In this document: piece after piece, positions 59,640-64,000 of the stretch | Layout of the letters: each line of letters begins with the position of its first letter | Numbering within the stretch: position 1 is the first letter of the stretch | DNA from: Isochrysis galbana | Taxonomy: Eukaryota; Haptophyta; Isochrysidales; Isochrysidaceae | NCBI GenBank assembly: GCA_018136815.1 | Contig: CM030940.1 | Coordinates: 3,094,601 to 3,158,600 of the forward strand | Direction of reading: 5' to 3' | Length of the DNA stretch: 64,000 nt | The notes under the pieces: generated by a model | The model's input: the letters and a program-made list of their open reading frames with translations, nothing else | Told to the model about the DNA's origin: nothing | Database searches by the model: none | Made by a program: the position numbers and the translations under genes

Positions 59640-61765
59640 ATGCTTTCCACGCTGATCCACGCCGCGCTAAGCTTCTCGACTCATCCCCACTCGCACTATG
59701 ACGACAATACGATGTGTCCCGCGCCCGTGCCGCACACATCGGAGCAACTGCTCCTCGCGCACGGGGTGATTGACTCGCTGCCCCCGCAAAAGTGCCCCAA
59801 CGGAGGAAACAAGAATGTCATCCTGGTCATCGGCGACGGCATGGGATGGGAAATGATCCGCGCGGGCGCCATCGCTAAGAAGATCCTCGGCGAGCTCACC
59901 GCGATGGGCATCGACACCAAGGCGCGCCCCCGCCCAGCCTAAAGAGTGTGCTGTGCTGGTGAAAGCAGGACACACGTCCCCATGCCCTTCCCCCTATGAC
60001 CGTGCAGGTAGGCGCGACGACAGAAGCACAGCGCGCCGCGGCGAAGAGCGTCTTTGCCGGGCGCTCGCTGGCGGACTACTACACCGAGGGGAAAGGCGAG
60101 GGCCTTTCCTTCCAAAACCTTCCTGGATATGGCATTGTGACGACGTCGGCAATGGTTATCCAAGAGGCAAGCGAGGGTGCTTTCTACTCGCCCTCCGGCC
60201 AGTCTATGCTCGAGGGGGCGACGCGCCCGTCCTTCTCGGCGCCGAACGTCATGACAAAGGGTCACGACAACGAGCAGGCCCCGCTGGCTCTGGATGAGAA
60301 CGGCAAGCCTTTCGAATTTGACCCACGTGACTACGAATCTGAGGGTGGCATGATGGTGCTGTGGGATGACGTTAAGGGCGGAAAGTACCCTTGGGACATC
60401 AATTACCGCGTGCCCGCGATGCAGCGCGCGCCCGGCTTCGACATTCGCTTCCGCCAGCGCCACGCCACGGACTCCGCCTCGACCGCCGGCTCGTACGCGA
60501 CTGGCGTCAAGACGTTCACTGGGGCTTTTGGTGTGGACATCTACGAAACGCCCGTGCGCACCATCGTTGAGGAAGCCATCCACTGCGGGATGCACGCAGG
60601 CGTCGTCTCGTCCGTGCCGATGCTCCACGCGACGCCAGCCGCCTTCATCTCGCACTCCAACCACCGGTACAATGGTCCGCAGATGCAGCGAACAATGATG
60701 GATACAGTCGACCCAACAATGGCCATTGGCAATTGCAACTCGCGCTATTACCCAGGTGGCAAGCTCGGTGTTGAGCACAATGTCGACTACCAGGCCCGCA
60801 TCGCCAACGGCTACTACGGAATGTGGACGGTCCTGAAAAACGAAGTTGGCAAGTCGGCAGCAGATGCGCTTGCCCCAATGGCCGAGCTCGACCCGGACGA
60901 CGGACACAAGGTGATGGGCTGTTTCCCTGACCAAGCCGACAACATGCCGTACCGTGGTGTCGATTCCTCGTACTCGGACGCCGTCCTTCAAAACTACGAG
61001 GTGGTGCGGGATGCTGACGGCAACGTGATTGAACTTGTCGCCCAAAACTCTATGGGACACTCTTACACCGCTGAGGAACTCGCGTCGATCCCCAAGATGA
61101 AGGACATCGTCCGTCACTCGATCGAGTTCCTTGGCAAGGCAGACAAGGGCTTTTTTATGATGTATGAACAAGGTGATATTGACTGGGCGGCGCACGCCAA
61201 CCACATGGATGACATGCTCGGCACCATGCTTGACATTGATGAGTCGGTGCAGGAAATCATCAACTGGATTGAGAATAATGGTGGCTACGAGAAGAACGCC
61301 CTCTACGTGACGGCTGACCACGACCACTTCCTCACCTTGAAGCCCAACTTCCCTGAGGTCCTTGCCGGCTTCATCATTGACGGCGAGTCACACAAGATCA
61401 CCCCGAACACCACCCTTTCAGGAGGGTATGAGGGCGCTGCCCGGCTGCCGACGTTTCACAAGGACGACGAGCACATTGTGGACACCACGGGTGTCAAGAC
61501 GATTGCTGAGCTCCAGGGCTGGGAGCCCGGTACAATCCAAGAAGTGGGCCACTTTTGGGGTGCCGAGGAAGACGGAGGCAACGCGTGGGGCTCCCACTCG
61601 GCGATGCCCGTGCCCATCTCCTATGCTGGCGACACTGGCGACTGCCTCAAGAAGATGGAAGGCAAGTCGTACTGGGTTGCAGGCCGTGAGGTACGCGGCA
61701 TTCCAGACAAGGTGGACCAGGTCCACGTGCATGCGTGCATGCGTAAGGCGCTCTTTGGGCTCTAA
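59640..61765 (+). CDS. phoA: PhoA-type alkaline phosphatase, secreted, two exons, 679 aa
   Basis: Hydrolyses phosphate monoesters, releasing phosphate at the cell surface or outside. ATG 59640 begins a hydrophobic signal-like leader (MLSTLIHAALSFST). Exons are 59640-59921 and 60008-61765. The 86-bp intron is of GC-AG type (AAG|GCGCGC ... GTGCAG|GTA), because no GT donor precedes the in-frame stop at 59941. Motifs: VILVIGDGMGWEMI (metal-binding Asp, about residue 66), RQRHATDSASTAGSYATG (nucleophile Ser about 250), VSSVPMLHATPAAFISHSNH, EQGDIDWAAHANHMDDML (metal ligands), YVTADHDHFL and NAWGSHSAMPVPISYAG (C-terminal metal ligand His). All catalytic positions are present. Probably induced by phosphate limitation, as in relatives. 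Confidence 0.92.
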
Positions 61766-62089
61766 AAAGAGGGGCGATGCCGACTGCGCGTTGGCCGTCG
61801 GGCCGCATGGCCGCCATACTGTCTAGCGGCTACCGCAACCTCGCTCACGCTGGATGGACTCATGCGCTCTGATTCGGGAGCTGTAGTGCCCCGTACAGGC
61901 ACCTAGTTATATTCGAGTCATGTGGTGTCTTGTGACGCGTCTATGGGATGTGCTGAGCTGCGGGCTTCAAGAGGAGCTCTCCGCAAAGCCGACAATTCAA
62001 CGAGGATTTCTCGCCGAACTGACCAATTAGATGTGCATTCGTTTTGGGGATGTTTGTTTGGGTTCTCCTGATGCTTCTAGCTTGTACGA
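61766..62089 (+). other. 3' flank of the phosphatase gene
   Basis: No second gene is recognised between 61766 and 62089. Confidence 0.5.
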
Positions 62090-62205
62090 GTCACCGGGGT
62101 TACGGAGGTGAAGACGATGGCGTCCGTCGGCCACCCAATGCGTCCGGCCGACGGCACGAAAACTCTTGGTGACTCGACGTAGCAACACTGCGCCGGCGGC
62201 CGTCC
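62090..62205 (+). repeat. Direct repeat downstream of the alkaline phosphatase gene
   Basis: Counterpart of 59206-59365: GTCACCGGGGTTACGGAGG, GTGAAGACGATGGCGTCCG and GGCCGACGGCACGAAAACTC. Shorter, with internal deletions. Confidence 0.75.
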
Positions 62206-62219
62206 GTCACTAACCCCCT

Positions 62220-62480
62220 AGGGCGGTCAAACACTAAATATTTAACTTTTAAGGGTGTAAAAATGAAAAGGTCAGGATTGAGAAAAGACACCAAAGTAAA
62301 GCTGTAGAACCCCCGGAAACACCCATCTACTATCTAGCACATATTCGATGCCCTTCGGGCCCCAGACCCCCCTAGGAGCCCCAACAACGAAGCGTAACCC
62401 AAAAATAGGGCGGTCAAACAGCTATTTTAACTTCTAAGGGTGAAAATTGACCAAGTCAAGATTGAGGATTCATTACGAGA
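62220..62480 (+). mobile_element. Two element termini of the AGGGCGGTCAAACA family, copies 5 and 6
   Basis: Perfect 14-mers are at 62220-62233 and 62407-62420, each followed by TTAACTT(C/T)TAAGGGTG and a TCAGGATTGAG/TCAAGATTGAGG box. 62300-62350 (CACATATTCGATGCCCTTCG) matches 34118-34138. Confidence 0.75.
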
Positions 62481-63384
62481 TTTTTGGATATGGTGACCCC
62501 CCACGGTAGCCCCCACAGCGATGCGTAACCAGAAAACGCGCAAATTGGCCAGAAATCACTAAGACCCGTAACAGGTTTGATTTTAGCAATCTGGATATCT
62601 GGTTCGAGTTCAGATTTGGTATCCAGATAGTATCTGGATACCTCTGGAGCTCGTTAGGAATATCCAGATAGATACTGATAGTCGAGCAGACATGCCAGTT
62701 ATGCCAGATATTCGGAATATCCGGGTATCAGGAACTTATTCTTATTCCCCCGGCCACCTTAAATAGATGGGCGTGCCACTACTCCATGCGATGGCGTGGC
62801 CACGTCCCCCCTCCTTCCATTGGGTACCTTTGTTGCTTGTGAGGGTTAGTTACTTGCGTTTGTCGTCTCTTCAGCCTTGTCCCAAGTACCTGTGGGGAGG
62901 TGGGAGATGGTGCAAATTAGATTGTATATGATGAGTTCTATATATAGGCTAACATGATGACTTAGAGCTCTCAGGGGGTGCTGCTCAACTCCTCACAACA
63001 AGGTGCAGTGACAGCCCCCCTCCTCCCCCTAACACACCTATGGTCACCAACATTCAACACATGCAACACAGTGGCTTGCAAGAAGAGTCCTAGACCCCCC
63101 CAACGAGCCTCAGCCGGAGATCATAAACCACATTTTATGATCTCGGAACGGGCGCAAAGTGCACAATGGCATCGACAATGTCAAGAAGTGGGAAACACCG
63201 TCCATTCGCTAATCTGGGTACTAGAAAGCACCAGCTGCAAGACTTCAATCAACTACAGCAAGCCCAGGCCGACACAACCACCTACAACCGACTTACTACC
63301 GCCGCCATGCTAGCTAGCTACGTTCTACGTTCCCGCTGCGCCGGAGCCGCCGCACACCACCACGAAAGCGAACGCGCTGGGGCA
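62481..63384. other. Intergenic with a TATCCAGATA-type repeat
   Basis: ATCTGGATATCTGG/TATCCAGATA palindromic units recur at 62585-62730. 63102-63150 is the partner of 29073-29121. No gene. Confidence 0.5.
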
Positions 63385-64000
63385 CTAGGAGCGTGCGGAG
63401 CGCCGGCGCTTCTCCGATCCTTGCTCGCGGCTGCCGCGTCGATTCTCACGCGCAGCCAGCCGAGCCGCACGCGTCCTCGCCCGCTTTGCCCGATCATTCT
63501 CGGCTTGCTCTCCCCGGCGCAGCGCGATTTCCACTTCCTGAGTGCGGATCATCGCACCGGAGTCGGAGCTATCTTCATCGCTACAATGGCACATAGCAGC
63601 AGGCAGATGCGCACCTGCACTGAGCCGCTGGCCGATGCTGCACGCCGACGCAGGTGAAGAGTGAAGATGTAGGTGAAGATGTCCCTGCAGGCCCTGCAGA
63701 GACCCCGGCAGAGCCCGGGGGCGGGCGGGCGGGTCATCTGAGCGCCTCGGCTTGCATTCATGGTCATGTCTGGGGCCTAGGCTCCTTCAGACGGCGAAGG
63801 GGTAGCGTTGCGCACTCCCGGGGTTGCTGGAGTGCTGCAGCATGCTGAACACAACAAAGCGCACACCAGGGACAGCCCCAACACGAAGAGGGAACCAAAA
63901 CGGCAGACAAATACACGCGCACGGCGCATGAGACACTTCGTCATAGGCATGGAAACGAAAAACTTAATTAAAGCACAAACCAAAGGGCCTGTCTAGAACT
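63385..64000 (-). other. Possible 3' exon of a gene on the minus strand
   Basis: The minus frame ending at 63385 encodes a highly charged segment (CHCSDEDSSDSGAMIRTQEV, then RAKRARTRAARLAARENRRG) with an acceptor-like CCATTGTAG just before it. An upstream candidate donor is CAG|GTGCGC at about 63625. Short, low-complexity and without homology, so only a possibility. Confidence 0.25.

Noticed and set aside
59939-61327. 462-codon frame opposite the alkaline phosphatase
   Set aside because: His/Val/Arg-rich antisense shadow of a strongly conserved gene.
1-64000. tRNA or rRNA genes
   Set aside because: I looked for T-loop (GGTTCRANNCC) and rRNA core sequences by eye and found no complete candidate; a covariance-model scan would be needed to exclude them.

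Overview
The window is nuclear DNA of a eukaryote, most likely a GC-rich unicellular alga. Genes stand singly on both strands, several carry short introns (86-134 bp), and they encode eukaryotic machinery: SEC62, an RRP6-type nuclear exosome exonuclease, a GARP/MYB-CC transcription factor, an axonemal-looking protein, a lysine methyltransferase and an inactive shikimate-kinase-like protein with a secretory-type leader. That leader suggests a plastid of secondary origin. With GC-AG introns, relaxed GTGNNC donors and long poly-G tracts it makes a haptophyte-like alga my best guess. The lineage is an inference; the eukaryotic origin is not in doubt. No operons, ribosome binding sites or CRISPR arrays are present.

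Layout. 1-5.1 kb: Ty3/gypsy remnant, an inserted GC-rich element, a four-exon coiled-coil gene and dispersed repeats. 5.8-7.0 kb: SEC62. 7.6-9.5 kb: transposon terminus, an AT-rich tandem repeat and a repeat-derived ORF. 10.0-15.5 kb: sulfotransferase, a DOT1-fold methyltransferase with an MRH-like N-terminal region, and a secreted or type I membrane protein. 16.0-18.3 kb: a mariner-type element and a hAT remnant joined to a broken LRR gene. 19.8-20.6 kb: shikimate-kinase-like protein. 20.9-26.1 kb: nested repeats, no host gene seen. 26.5-28.7 kb: divergent pair, axonemal-like protein and lysine methyltransferase. 31.5-33.0 kb: MYB-CC factor. 35.3-38.3 kb: lower-GC cassette with two related small membrane proteins around an ankyrin-repeat gene, bounded by mobile-element ends. 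38.5-43.3 kb: Ty1/copia remnant, then RRP6. 44.4-45.7 kb: small coiled-coil gene split by a retroposon-like insertion, then a gypsy integrase remnant. 47.9-49.6 kb: three-exon PLP aminotransferase. 50.1-52.6 kb: truncated LINE and repeats. 52.7-54.9 kb: unrecognised 715-residue protein. 55.6-59.0 kb: nearly intact hAT transposase with one nonsense codon and a Stowaway-like mariner element. 59.6-61.8 kb: PhoA-type alkaline phosphatase between direct repeats.

The host genes do not form one pathway. The alkaline phosphatase and the PHR/PSR-like MYB-CC factor both suggest phosphate-starvation biology but lie about 27 kb apart. The most unusual items are the MRH-like/DOT1 fusion, an intron that appears to have been made by a T-tailed retroposon with a 15-bp target duplication, the small membrane protein/ankyrin cassette, and a perfect 14-bp terminal motif shared by six mobile-element ends. 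Splice sites were placed by eye from reading frame and GT/GC...AG signals.
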